Source: Streptomyces nigrescens
GTDB taxonomy: Bacteria > Actinomycetota > Actinomycetes > Streptomycetales > Streptomycetaceae
Reading direction: 5' to 3'
Assembly: GCA_024349765.1 (NCBI GenBank)
Contig: AP026073.1
Span: forward strand, 8,184,001-8,248,000
DNA length: 64,000 nt
Positions 56,386 through 64,000 of this stretch are shown here, in pieces; within the stretch, counting starts at the first letter, position 1, and the number at the start of each line of letters is the position of its first letter. A program made the position numbers and the translations under genes. The notes under the pieces are model-generated. The model was not told the DNA's origin, did not search any database, and saw nothing but the letters and a program-made list of their open reading frames with translations.

Positions 56386-56472
56386 GGCGGCATTCCCCTC
56401 GCGTAGGACGGCCCGGGCGGCCCGATGGCGGCCGAGCCTAAATGAGCGGGTCGACGGTCAGCCAGCCTCAAG

Positions 56473-56541
56473 TGATCGATCGCAAGATAAACCGATCGTT
56501 CGATCTCTTTCCCTTCGTGTTCCCTTGACGAGCGATCGGTC
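56473..56541 (+). promoter_or_regulatory. Promoter/operator region of the DUF2264 gene
   Basis: TTGACG at 56525-56530 is followed by an imperfect -10 (AGGATT, 19 bp). GATCG-containing words occur at 56473-56482, 56493-56505 and 56532-56541, resembling the site near 55250. The 214-bp gap between regulator and DUF2264 genes is AT-richer than its surroundings. Confidence 0.4.
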
Positions 56542-56599
56542 AGCGCAGAAGGATTCCGCTCGCACGGCCGCCGCCCGCCACCTCGCCCCAGGGGACGCC

Positions 56600-58456
56600 A
56601 TGCCCGAGCCCGCCCGCGCGCCCGCCGACCGCCGCCCGTGCCCCTTCCCCCTCCCGCCCGAGGACCGTGGCCGCAGCCCGTACACCGGCTGGACCCGCGC
56701 CCACTGGGAGGCGACGGCCGACGGCCTGCTGCACGCCGCCGCCCGCCACGCCTCGCCGCGGCACGCCCTGATCTCCCTCCCGGGCCCCCGCCCCAGCTCC
56801 TCCGGCCCCCGCTCGGACGGCCTCGAAGGCTTCGCCCGCACCTTCCTGCTCGCCGCCCTCCGCGTCGCCGGCAACAACGGCCACGACCCCCACGCCCACC
56901 TCACCCGCTACGCCGAAGGCCTGACCGCGGGAACCCAACACCCCACCACCACACCCGAATTGACCACAACGGACCCCGACTCCTGGCCCTCCATCAACAC
57001 CACCCGCCAGGCCCGCGTCGAAGCCGCCTCACTCGCCCTCGGCCTGCGACTGACCCGTCCCTGGCTCTGGGACACCCTCGGCGACGCGGTACGCAGCCGC
57101 CTCGCCGACTGGCTGCTGCCCGCCCTCGGCCCGTCCCCCGTCGACAACAACTGGTGGCTCTTCGGACTCACCGTCGGCGGCTTCCTCCGCGACGCCGGCA
57201 TCGAGACGGCACGCGCACAAACGGCCATCGACCGCGCGCTCACCCGTATCGAGGACTGGTACGGCGGCGACGGCTGGTACTCCGACGGCGACAACCGCGC
57301 CTTCGACCACTACAACGCCTGGGCGCTGCACTTCTACCCGGTCCTGCACGCCCACCTCAGTGGCGACCACTCCCTGCTCGCCCACTACGGCGCGCGCCTG
57401 CGCGCCCAACTGGACGACTACACCCGCCTTTTCGACACCAACGGCGCCCCGCTCCCGTTCGGCCGTTCGCTCACCTACCGTTTCGCCGCCACCGCCGCCC
57501 CCTGGCTCGGCGCCCTCACCGGCCACACCCCGCTCACCCCGGGCGCCACCCGCCGCCTCGCCTCCGGAACCCTCCGACACTTCCTCGACCGCGGCGCGGT
57601 CACCACGGACGGCCTGCTGCCGCTCGGCTGGTACGGGCCGTACGAGCCGATGCTCCAGAGCTACTCCGGCCCGGGCTCCCCCTACTGGGCGGCCAAGGCT
57701 TTCGTCGGCCTGCTGCTCCCCGCCACCCACCCCGCCTGGACCGCCCGCGAGGAACCCCTGCCCGCCGAAACCACGGACACCATCCGCCCCCTCGGCCGCA
57801 CCGGTCTACTCCTGCACTCCACCGCCTCCGACGGCTTGGTCCGCGTCCACAACCACGGCAGCAACGCCACCCCCGACGACCCCTACTACGCCCGCTTCGC
57901 CTACTCCACCCGTACCGGCCCGACCGCCGACGGCGACAACCACTTCGCGCTGCTCCTCGACGGCCGCCCCACCACCCGCGGCCCCGCGCATCCCCACGCC
58001 ACCGGCCCGGACTGGGCGTCCTCCACCCACACCCCGCGGCACGCCGACGGCACGCCCCTCACCGGCATCCGGGTCCTCTCCACGACCCTCGTGCACGGCC
58101 GCGCCGAACTCCGCGCCCACCTCGTCACCGGCGCCGCCCCCGGCACCCGCGTCCGCCAGACCGGCTGGGCCACCACCCCCGACGGCCCCACCGCCCAACT
58201 CCACCCCCTGCACGGTTACGACGACACCCCGCGCCGCGCCCCTACGGGCAGCACCCTGATGGGCCCCCACACCCACACCTCCACCCTGGAGGGCACCATC
58301 ACCACACGCCCCGAGGGCACCCTCTTCGCAGCCCTCGCCTCCCTGACCAGCGACCCGGCCCCCGCCCCACCGAGCACTCTGGCCACGACCCGCCTCGTCG
58401 GCGACACCCTCCACATCACGTGGCACGACGGCACGGAGTCCGCGCTTGCGTTTTAG
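56600..58456 (+). CDS. DUF2264 domain protein, probable polysaccharide-related enzyme
   Basis: 618 aa. The N-terminal half (about 20-370) is a predicted alpha/alpha barrel with SLALGLRLTRPWLWDTLGD, PVDNNWWLFGLTVGGFLRDA, WYGGDGWYSDGDNRAFDHYN and LGWYGPYEPMLQSYSGPGSP, all family features. The C-terminal half is beta-rich, like heparinase and other lyase relatives. No signal peptide, so it may act on imported oligosaccharides. The ATG at 56600 has AGGGGA upstream. Catalysis is not established for the family. Confidence 0.82.
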   Translation: MPEPARAPADRRPCPFPLPPEDRGRSPYTGWTRAHWEATADGLLHAAARHASPRHALISLPGPRPSSSGPRSDGLEGFARTFLLAALRVAGNNGHDPHAHLTRYAEGLTAGTQHPTTTPELTTTDPDSWPSINTTRQARVEAASLALGLRLTRPWLWDTLGDAVRSRLADWLLPALGPSPVDNNWWLFGLTVGGFLRDAGIETARAQTAIDRALTRIEDWYGGDGWYSDGDNRAFDHYNAWALHFYPVLHAHLSGDHSLLAHYGARLRAQLDDYTRLFDTNGAPLPFGRSLTYRFAATAAPWLGALTGHTPLTPGATRRLASGTLRHFLDRGAVTTDGLLPLGWYGPYEPMLQSYSGPGSPYWAAKAFVGLLLPATHPAWTAREEPLPAETTDTIRPLGRTGLLLHSTASDGLVRVHNHGSNATPDDPYYARFAYSTRTGPTADGDNHFALLLDGRPTTRGPAHPHATGPDWASSTHTPRHADGTPLTGIRVLSTTLVHGRAELRAHLVTGAAPGTRVRQTGWATTPDGPTAQLHPLHGYDDTPRRAPTGSTLMGPHTHTSTLEGTITTRPEGTLFAALASLTSDPAPAPPSTLATTRLVGDTLHITWHDGTESALAF

Positions 58457-58957
58457 CGCCCACGTACCCGTCTGTCCCGCCGCGGGGCGCTGCGCTTTGC
58501 GGCGCCGCCCACGTACCTGTCTGCGGCGCCGCGGGTCTTGTTCGCCGTTGCGCCTGGCGGCGGGCGTGGTGTTGTCGGGTGCGGTGCCGGCCCTCCAGAC
58601 TTCGTCCTCCGGTCCAGCCCCTCCCGCGAGTGGGAGTTACTGAGCTGGTTGGGGGCGGGCCTGGTCTGTTGCCTGCGGGCTCGTGGGCATTACCTGCACC
58701 CCCACCGTCCTTAACTTCCCCTCTCACGGGAGGGGACGGGCCGGAGGGGCCGGTTGTGTGGACGTAAAGCGTCAGCAGTCCACACAACCGGCCCCGGAGG
58801 CCCGTCACCGCACCCGACAACCACCTGGCCCGCCGCAGGCGCAACGGCGAACAACAACCGCGGCGGGACAGCCAAGTACGTGGGCGGCGCCGCAAAGCGC
58901 GCAACGGCGAGACGACCCGCGGCGGGACAGCCAACTACGTGGGGGAAAACCCAAGCG
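58457..58957 (-). repeat. Composite palindromic repeat element, copy 2
   Basis: About 500 bp between the convergent DUF2264 and SDR genes, starting right after one stop codon and ending at the other. The core (58577-58815, 239 bp) is the reverse complement of the copy 1 core with about 15 differences by eye. The 18-bp stem is at 58746-58763 and 58778-58795, with an identical loop in reverse. Each arm has two units of about 60 bp. No gene is supported inside. Confidence 0.9.
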
Positions 58958-59731
58958 TCAGCGAGGCCCGTATTTGCGGCCCGTCCGCGAAGTGATCCCT
59001 CCCAGCACCCCGCGCGGCGCCAGCTTCACCGCGCCCATCAGGGCCTTGTAGCGCGGGTCGGGGATGGACAGGGACTTGCCGCGCATGAGGTCCTTCATCG
59101 CCGCGTCGACCAGCTTGTCGGCGTCCAGCCACATCCAGCCGGGGATGTTGTCCGTGCCCATCCCGGCCCGCTGGTGGAACTCGGTCCGTACGAAGCCGGG
59201 GCACAGCGCCATCAGGCGCACCCCGCTGCCCGCCAGGTCGCGCGCCGCGCCCTGCGTGAACTGCACCACCCACGCCTTGCTCGCGCCGTACGTGCCGCGC
59301 GGCACGAACGCGGCCACCGACGCCACATTGACCACCGCGCCGCGCCGCCGGTCCCGCATCCCGCGCACGCCGGCGGTGGTGAGTCGCAACACCGCCTCGC
59401 AGTGCACCTTCAGCATCGTCAGCTCGTCGGCCATCGAGACTTCGAGGTACTCGCCCTTGTTGCCGAATCCGGCGTTGTTCACCAGCAGATCCACCGGGTG
59501 TTTGGCGTCCGAGAGCCGCGCCTCGACCGCCGCGATGCCGTCGTCCGTCGACAGGTCGGCGCTGAGCACCTCCGCTTCGATGCCGTGCCGGTCGTGCAAC
59601 TCGGTGGCCTGCTCGCGCAGTCGCTTCTCGTCGCGGGCCACCAGCACCACGCTGTGGCCGTCGCTCGCCAGCCGCCGGGCGAAGGCCGCGCCGATGCCCG
59701 CCGTCGCTCCCGTGATCAATGCAGTCGTCAT
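58958..59731 (-). CDS. Short-chain dehydrogenase/reductase
   Basis: 257 aa, classical SDR. Cofactor motif TGATAGIG at 7-14, NNAG at 85-88, catalytic S138, Y148 and K152 (TYGASK). VARDEKR after strand 2 suggests NADPH preference. The substrate is unknown. ATG start. It ends at the edge of repeat element 2. Confidence 0.92.
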   Translation of the reverse strand: MTTALITGATAGIGAAFARRLASDGHSVVLVARDEKRLREQATELHDRHGIEAEVLSADLSTDDGIAAVEARLSDAKHPVDLLVNNAGFGNKGEYLEVSMADELTMLKVHCEAVLRLTTAGVRGMRDRRRGAVVNVASVAAFVPRGTYGASKAWVVQFTQGAARDLAGSGVRLMALCPGFVRTEFHQRAGMGTDNIPGWMWLDADKLVDAAMKDLMRGKSLSIPDPRYKALMGAVKLAPRGVLGGITSRTGRKYGPR

Positions 59732-59734
59732 ACC

Positions 59735-59760
59735 GGCACGCTATCCGCCCGGAGCGTGCC
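59735..59760. promoter_or_regulatory. Inverted repeat between SDR and MOSC genes
   Basis: GGCACGCT and AGCGTGCC, 8-bp perfect arms with a 10-bp centre, just upstream of the SDR start. It could be an operator for the SDR gene or a weak terminator for the MOSC gene. Confidence 0.45.
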
Positions 59761-59819
59761 ACCGGAGCCCCAACCCCCGCCCGCGGCAGGTCCCGTCGCC
59801 CCGGCCCGGCCCGCGGGCC

Positions 59820-60479
59820 TCATGCGTGCTCCAGATACTTCGCCACCTGCCGCCGGGTCTCCTCCGGGAGCGCCTCGCCCGCGTCCAGCAGTCGCGGCAG
59901 CAGTTCCCGTCGGCCGGTCAGCGCCCGGAACACCATCCGGACGGTCACCTCGTGGTCCGGGCGGTGCTCCCGTCGGACCGGGTCCCCGGCGCGGATCCGG
60001 CCCGGCTCGATCACCCGCAGGTACGCGCCGGGCACCGCGGCCCCGATGAACCGCTTCATCCAGCCGGGCTCCCCCATCCGCCCCTGGAACGTACGGCAGG
60101 GGACCCGCGGGGCCGACACCTCCAGCAGGACGTGCCGGCCGATCCGCCAGCGTTCGCCGATGCGGGCGTGGGTGACCTCGACGCCCCAGGTGGTGAGGTT
60201 CTCGCCGAAGGCCCCGTTGGGCAGCGCGCGGCCCAGCTCGTGCTGCCAGACGTCCAGGTCCTCGCGGGCGTACGCGTAGACGGCCTTGTCGTCGCCGCCG
60301 TGGTGGCGCCGGTCGACCACCGCGTCACCGGTCAGCCCGCTGCCCCCGACGCCCCTGGGCCCGGGGGAGCGGACCGTCACCGGGCCGTCCACGGGCCGTT
60401 TGAAGATGCCCGTGCCGGCCGCGACGGCGGCGTGCGCGGACGGGGTGCGGTGTCCCAGGTTCACGGTCAGCAGCTTCAT
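59820..60479 (-). CDS. MOSC domain protein (YiiM-like)
   Basis: 219 aa from ATG 60479, with GGAG six bases upstream. MOSC features are FGENLTTWGVEVTHARIGER, then VSAPRVPCRTFQGRMGEPGW with the conserved Cys. A C-terminal helical bundle (from about 170) resembles the 3-alpha domain of YiiM, which reduces N-hydroxylated compounds with molybdenum cofactor. That activity is a family inference. Divergent from the LysR gene. Confidence 0.86.
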   Translation of the reverse strand: MKLLTVNLGHRTPSAHAAVAAGTGIFKRPVDGPVTVRSPGPRGVGGSGLTGDAVVDRRHHGGDDKAVYAYAREDLDVWQHELGRALPNGAFGENLTTWGVEVTHARIGERWRIGRHVLLEVSAPRVPCRTFQGRMGEPGWMKRFIGAAVPGAYLRVIEPGRIRAGDPVRREHRPDHEVTVRMVFRALTGRRELLPRLLDAGEALPEETRRQVAKYLEHA

Positions 60480-60697
60480 GCGGAGCTCCGATGCCCGGTC
60501 GTGGCGGCAGGATGCGGCCCCCATACATCAGGGTGACCGCTTTACGCCCCGGCACGCCCCTCAGCACGGCGTACGGGGGAAGGCGCCGGAAGCTCGGGGC
60601 GCGCGGAGAGCGTGACGATCCCCGCCCGTGCCTCCACGCGTGCGCCCGGTGCCTCAAAGCAGCCAACCGGTTTTTCCTGATCGACCCAAGACGCGCT

Positions 60698-60703
60698 TAT
60701 GCT
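60698..60703 (+). promoter_or_regulatory. -10 element for a leaderless LysR transcript
   Basis: TATGCT lies six bases before the ATG and there is no ribosome site, so transcription probably starts at the start codon. The -35 is weak (TCCTGA, 17 bp). Confidence 0.55.
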
Positions 60704-60709
60704 CGAAAC

Positions 60710-61621
60710 ATGATCGAGGCCCGTCATCTCCGCGTGCTGCGTGCCGTCGCCAGGACCGGCTCGTTCTCCGGTGCGGCGCGGGAGCTGGGCTGCACCCAGC
60801 CGGCCATCAGCCAGCAGATGAAGGCGCTGGAGCAGTCCGCCGGGACCCCGCTGCTGGTCCGGGCGGGCCGCGAGATGCGGCTGACGCAGGCCGGCGAGGC
60901 ACTCGTACGGCATGCGGTCGGCATCCTGGCCGGGCTGACCGCCGCCGAGGAGGAGGTCGCGGCCATCGCCGGCCTCCGGGCCGGGCGGGTGCGGCTGGTG
61001 TCGTTCCCCTCGGGCAGTTCGACGCTGGTGCCGACCGCCCTGGCGAAGATGCGCGCCGCCCACCCCGGCACCCGGGTCTCGCTGGTGGAGGCCGAGCCGC
61101 CGCGCTCGATCGAGATGCTGCGCAACGGCGACTGCGAGATCGCGCTGGCGTTCCGTTTCCCGGAGGTGCGCGGGGCGGACCCGGCGGCCGGTGCGGAGTG
61201 GGACGACCTCGTGGTGCGGCCGATCCTGGCGGACCGGCTGATCGGCCTGGTCCCGGACGGCCACCGGCTGGCGAGGGCCGGCCGTGCGCGCTTCACGGAT
61301 CTGGCCGACGAGCCGTGGATCGCGGGCTGCCCGCGCTGCCGCCGTCATCTGGTGGAGGTCTGCGAGAGCGCGGGCTTCACGCCGCGCATCGATTTCGCGA
61401 CGGACGACTACCCGGCCGTGATCGGTCTGGTCGGGGCGGGACTGGGGGTCGCCGCGCTGCCCGAGCTGACACTGGCGTCGGTACGTCCCAAGGGAGCCAC
61501 CGCGATCCGGATGGATCCCGCCGTGCACCGGGAGATCGTCGCGCTCACGCTGCCGGACCTGGCGCAGGTCCCGGCCGTCGAGGCCATGCTCGACCAGCTG
61601 GTGGACGCCGCGGGCCGCTGA
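60710..61621 (+). CDS. LysR-family transcriptional regulator
   Basis: 303 aa from ATG 60710. The winged HTH is MIEARHLRVLRAVARTGSFS, then GAARELGCTQPAISQQMKALE. The effector domain (about 90-300) contains an unusual GCPRCRRH-x4-C segment with three cysteines near residues 205-217. The divergent MOSC gene is the likely target, as is usual for LysR pairs. Confidence 0.9.
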   Translation: MIEARHLRVLRAVARTGSFSGAARELGCTQPAISQQMKALEQSAGTPLLVRAGREMRLTQAGEALVRHAVGILAGLTAAEEEVAAIAGLRAGRVRLVSFPSGSSTLVPTALAKMRAAHPGTRVSLVEAEPPRSIEMLRNGDCEIALAFRFPEVRGADPAAGAEWDDLVVRPILADRLIGLVPDGHRLARAGRARFTDLADEPWIAGCPRCRRHLVEVCESAGFTPRIDFATDDYPAVIGLVGAGLGVAALPELTLASVRPKGATAIRMDPAVHREIVALTLPDLAQVPAVEAMLDQLVDAAGR

Positions 61622-61951
61622 CCGACGCGGCACGAAAGCGGAAGGACGCCGGCAGGCGGGCACGCCCGCCGGATCCACGGGTGAGCACTCCGAACCGTGG
61701 GCACCCCACACGTTCTCCGCACGGCACGCTCCACGCGCGGCACGCTCCACGCACGCCAAAAGCGCGGGCCGCCCTCCGCGTCCCCGCGCACAAAAACCCA
61801 CCCCGCCCCACCCCGCACCGCCACCCCGAACCCGTTCCCCGACCGCCCCGCCGCATCGCAGGCACGGTTCCGCCGCCGCACGAACGACCCCTTGCCGTCC
61901 CCTGCAGCCCTTTGCAGGAACGTTTCTTCCCGAGCTCCGCGTCCTTCTTCC
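61622..61951. other. 330-bp gap between the LysR gene and whiD
   Basis: C-rich on the plus strand, with no convincing gene. It holds a 14-bp direct repeat, GGCACGCTCCACGC, at 61723-61736 and 61739-61752. Confidence 0.6.
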
Positions 61952-62284
61952 TCAGTGGCCGGGCGCCCCCGGCCGGCCCGTCATCGAACTCGCGGGGACG
62001 AGGCGGTGACGGGCCCGGCCCATCAATTCCTCGCGCTCGTCCTCGGTCAGGCCGCCCCACACCCCGTAGGGCTCACGGACGGCCAGCGCATGCGCCGCGC
62101 ACTCGGCCCGCACGGGGCAGCGCATACAGACCTCTTTTGCCGATGTCTCACGCGCGCTGCGGGCCGCTCCGCGCTCACCCTCGGGGTGGAAGAAGAGTGA
62201 GCTGTCCACGCCGCGGCAGGCGGCCAGCAGCTGCCAGTCCCAAAGATCTGCGTTCGGGCCCGGGAGGCGGGAGAAATCTGCCAT
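61952..62284 (-). CDS. whiD: WhiB-family sporulation regulator WhiD
   Basis: 110 aa from ATG 62284, with GAGGGG upstream. The four [4Fe-4S] cysteines are C23, C53, C56 and C62, and the GVWGG turn at 74-78 is intact; these match Streptomyces WhiD. The position next to divergent bldM supports this assignment over other Wbl proteins. WhiD is needed for late spore maturation in S. coelicolor. Confidence 0.93.
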   Translation of the reverse strand: MADFSRLPGPNADLWDWQLLAACRGVDSSLFFHPEGERGAARSARETSAKEVCMRCPVRAECAAHALAVREPYGVWGGLTEDEREELMGRARHRLVPASSMTGRPGAPGH

Positions 62285-62333
62285 TGCTTGTCCCCTCGAA
62301 GCGATGCGGATTCGGGCTCGGTGCTCACGACCG

Positions 62334-62358
62334 TACATCTACTGTCGAAGTAGATGTA
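62334..62358. promoter_or_regulatory. Palindrome in the whiD promoter region
   Basis: TACATCTAC, 7 bp, GTAGATGTA: perfect 9-bp arms, 50 bp before the whiD start, in an AT-richer stretch. Candidate operator; binding protein unknown. The 382-bp gap 62285-62666 holds this site, a TTGACT on the minus strand near 62390, and the bldM promoter. Confidence 0.55.
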
Positions 62359-62512
62359 AATATGACTCATTGCGAATCTAGTCATAGTCAACGCGAAAAT
62401 GGAAGAAAGGGAGCCAAATAGGGCATAGGGTGCACGCGCGGATGCCGGTCGCCCGATGAGTCGTCTGCGTATCCGGCTCCTCACGGAGCGTGCTGAACTC
62501 GGTCGCCGAAGC

Positions 62513-62540
62513 CGTAACTCTTTCGGGTGACCGTCGTTGA
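62513..62540 (+). promoter_or_regulatory. Sigma-BldN-dependent bldM promoter
   Basis: CGTAAC at 62513-62518 and CGTTGA at 62535-62540 with a 16-bp spacer, an exact match to the published sigma-BldN consensus as I recall it. It lies 126 bp before bldM, a known BldN target. Confidence 0.88.
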
Positions 62541-62666
62541 GTGTGCGGAGGCGATTGGCAGAGGTAGCCCTCGGGCAGGTGTCCGAGGCGGCCGTCAATC
62601 GCACAGGTGACGATACGTACCAGCCTGGAGGCTCAAGGTGACGCGCATCAGCTGCGGAGGGCGGTC

Positions 62667-63278
62667 ATGACATCCGTCCTCGTCTGCGACGACTCCCCGC
62701 TTGCCCGAGAGGCGCTCCGTCGGGCGGTTGCGACCGTGCCCGGCGTCGAGCGTGTGACGACCGCGGCCAACGGCGAGGAAGTCCTCCGCCGCTGGGGTGC
62801 CGATCGCTCGGATCTGATTCTGATGGACGTACGGATGCCCGGGCTCGGCGGTGTCGAGACCGTGCGCCGGCTGCTGTCCGCGGACCCGGGCGCCCGGATC
62901 ATCATGCTCACGGTGGCCGAGGATCTCGACGGCGTCGCGCTCGCGGTCGCCGCCGGTGCCCGCGGCTATCTGCACAAGGACGCCTCGCGCGCCGAGCTGC
63001 GGGCGACGGTGACCCAGGCGCTCGCCGACCCGACGTGGCGGCTCGCCCCGCGCCGGCTGCGGTCCGCCGAGATGGGTGCCGCGCCGACGCTCACCGCGCG
63101 TGAGATCCAGGTGCTGGAGGGCATGAGTCACGGCCGTTCGAACGCCGAGATCGGCCGCGAGCTCTTCCTGTCGGAAGACACGGTCAAGACGCACGCCCGG
63201 CGACTGTTCAAGAAACTGGGCGCCTCCGACCGGGCCCATGCGGTGGCGCTCGGCTTCCGCTGGGGACTGGTCCGCTAA
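62667..63278 (+). CDS. bldM: Developmental response regulator BldM
   Basis: 203 aa, the S. coelicolor BldM length. Receiver domain 1-120 with D54 in LILMDVRMPG; LuxR-type HTH at about 140-200, TLTAREIQVLEGMSHGRSNA, then EIGRELFLSEDTVKTHARRL. ATG 62667 has GGAGGG; the frame is open to 62607. BldM acts in aerial growth and sporulation, as homodimer or with WhiI, and has been reported to act without phosphorylation. Confidence 0.95.
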   Translation: MTSVLVCDDSPLAREALRRAVATVPGVERVTTAANGEEVLRRWGADRSDLILMDVRMPGLGGVETVRRLLSADPGARIIMLTVAEDLDGVALAVAAGARGYLHKDASRAELRATVTQALADPTWRLAPRRLRSAEMGAAPTLTAREIQVLEGMSHGRSNAEIGRELFLSEDTVKTHARRLFKKLGASDRAHAVALGFRWGLVR

Positions 63279-63315
63279 GGCGTCGTGACGTGCAGCGATG
63301 CGGGGGAATGAAGAT

Positions 63316-63341
63316 CCCCGCCCGCCCTGTGGCGGGCGGGG
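63316..63341 (+). terminator. bldM terminator
   Basis: CCCCGCCCGCC and complement (11 bp perfect) with loop CTGT, 37 nt after the stop. Confidence 0.8.
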
Positions 63342-63557
63342 CGGCATGGTGCCCCGCATGTCCCGATCGGCGACGGCGGTCCGATTCGCCGCGCGGTGCC
63401 GCATCCTTGAGGTATGGAGTTCCTCGGGGACGGGCCGCTCGGGCACGAGGGGAGGGCGCGGGAGATGACAGCCGGCGCACCTGCCGCTCATAACGCTTCA
63501 GTGCACAACTACGGACCTGGTGCCGCGGACCGTGCGGCGCCAAGGCACCATGGACCG

Positions 63558-64000
63558 ATGCGCGACGACGGGAAGCAGGAGATCGGCGATCTCGTCGCAC
63601 GCGCCGTCGAGGGGGACCAGCGGGCCACTCACGACCTCCTGGCCCATGTGCACCCCCTCGCCCTGCGCTACTGCCGCACCCGGCTGTCCCGGCTGCCCGG
63701 CGACGCCCGGCACTTCGTCGAGGACCTTGCGCAGGAGGTGTGTGTCGCGGTGCTCTGCGCGCTGCCGCGCTACCGCGACACCGGCAAGCCCTTCGAGGCG
63801 TTCGTCTTCGCCATCGCCGGCCACAAGGTCGCCGATCTGCAGCGGGCCGCGATGCGCCACCCGGGCAGCACGGCCGTGCCGTCCGACGAGATGCCCGAGC
63901 AGCCGGACGACTCCCTCGGTCCCGAGGAGCGGGCGCTGCTGAGCAGCGATGCCGAGTGGGCCAAGAAGCTGCTGGCGAACCTTCCGGAGAACCAGCGCGA
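63558..64000 (+). CDS. ECF-type RNA polymerase sigma factor (partial, runs off the window)
   Basis: 147 codons are present; the gene continues beyond 64000. Sigma region 2 spans about 10-100: DQRATHDLLAHVHPLALRYC, FVEDLAQEVCVAVLCALPRY and PFEAFVFAIAGHKVADLQR. Region 4 begins at AEWAKKLLANLPENQR. Position after whiD-bldM, downstream of groEL1, fits the SigD/ShbA-type sigma factor; that is synteny-based inference. The ATG at 63558 lacks a good ribosome site. An in-frame GTG at 63501 sits six bases after CATAAC, so a leaderless longer form is possible. Confidence 0.88.
   Translation, partial: MRDDGKQEIGDLVARAVEGDQRATHDLLAHVHPLALRYCRTRLSRLPGDARHFVEDLAQEVCVAVLCALPRYRDTGKPFEAFVFAIAGHKVADLQRAAMRHPGSTAVPSDEMPEQPDDSLGPEERALLSSDAEWAKKLLANLPENQR

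Noticed and set aside
58754-58957. Short open frame with MCGRKASAVHTTGPGGPSP found in both repeat copies
   Set aside because: It is read from the hairpin and arm units in both copies, has no ribosome site and follows the DNA repeat, not protein conservation.

Overview
The window is a very GC-rich stretch of a Streptomyces-type actinobacterial chromosome. Most third codon positions are G or C, GTG starts are common, and the developmental genes whiD and bldM lie at the right end. It opens in the last codons of rpoB and closes inside an ECF sigma factor gene.

Positions 1-33,150 are mainly core gene-expression genes on the plus strand: rpoB end, rpoC, a small DUF1707/DUF4190 membrane protein, the str operon (rpsL-rpsG-fusA-tuf), the S10 operon (rpsJ to rpsQ), the spc operon (rplN to rplO, then secY-adk-map), the infA-rpmJ-rpsM-rpsK-rpsD-rpoA-rplQ block, truA, a minus-strand membrane-anchored protein, an ABC-F ATPase, rplM-rpsI and glmM. 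Hairpins mark most transcription-unit ends. The str and S10 leaders share a nearly identical 25-nt hairpin.

Positions 33,150-48,900 hold cell-wall precursor, cofactor and tRNA t6A genes: a DUF389 protein and coaA (minus), glmS, acpS, NAD(P)HX repair, an L,D-transpeptidase, alr with an odd C-terminal tail, an alpha/beta hydrolase, tsaE, tsaB, rimI, tsaD, and a THUMP-like methyltransferase. From general knowledge, the order alr-tsaE-tsaB-rimI-tsaD-groES-groEL1-whiB-like-sigma resembles the mycobacterial locus.

Positions 48,900-59,000 are the accessory part. Two copies of a roughly 0.5-kb composite palindromic repeat lie in inverted orientation about 9 kb apart. Each has a conserved 238/239-bp core with terminal inverted repeats and an 18-bp stem-loop, flanked by arms built from units of about 60 bp. 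Between them are a SEDS (FtsW/RodA) gene, the HrcA/CIRCE-type groES-groEL1 operon, a 36-bp tandem repeat, and a carbohydrate locus that looks decayed: a DeoR-LacI chimeric regulator, the last 56 codons of a sugar ABC permease, a 2-hydroxyacid dehydrogenase and a DUF2264 protein.

Positions 59,000-64,000 hold an SDR oxidoreductase, a MOSC protein, a LysR regulator with a probable leaderless transcript, whiD, bldM with a textbook sigma-BldN promoter, and the 5' part of an ECF sigma factor. No tRNA, rRNA, CRISPR array, phage or transposase gene was seen.
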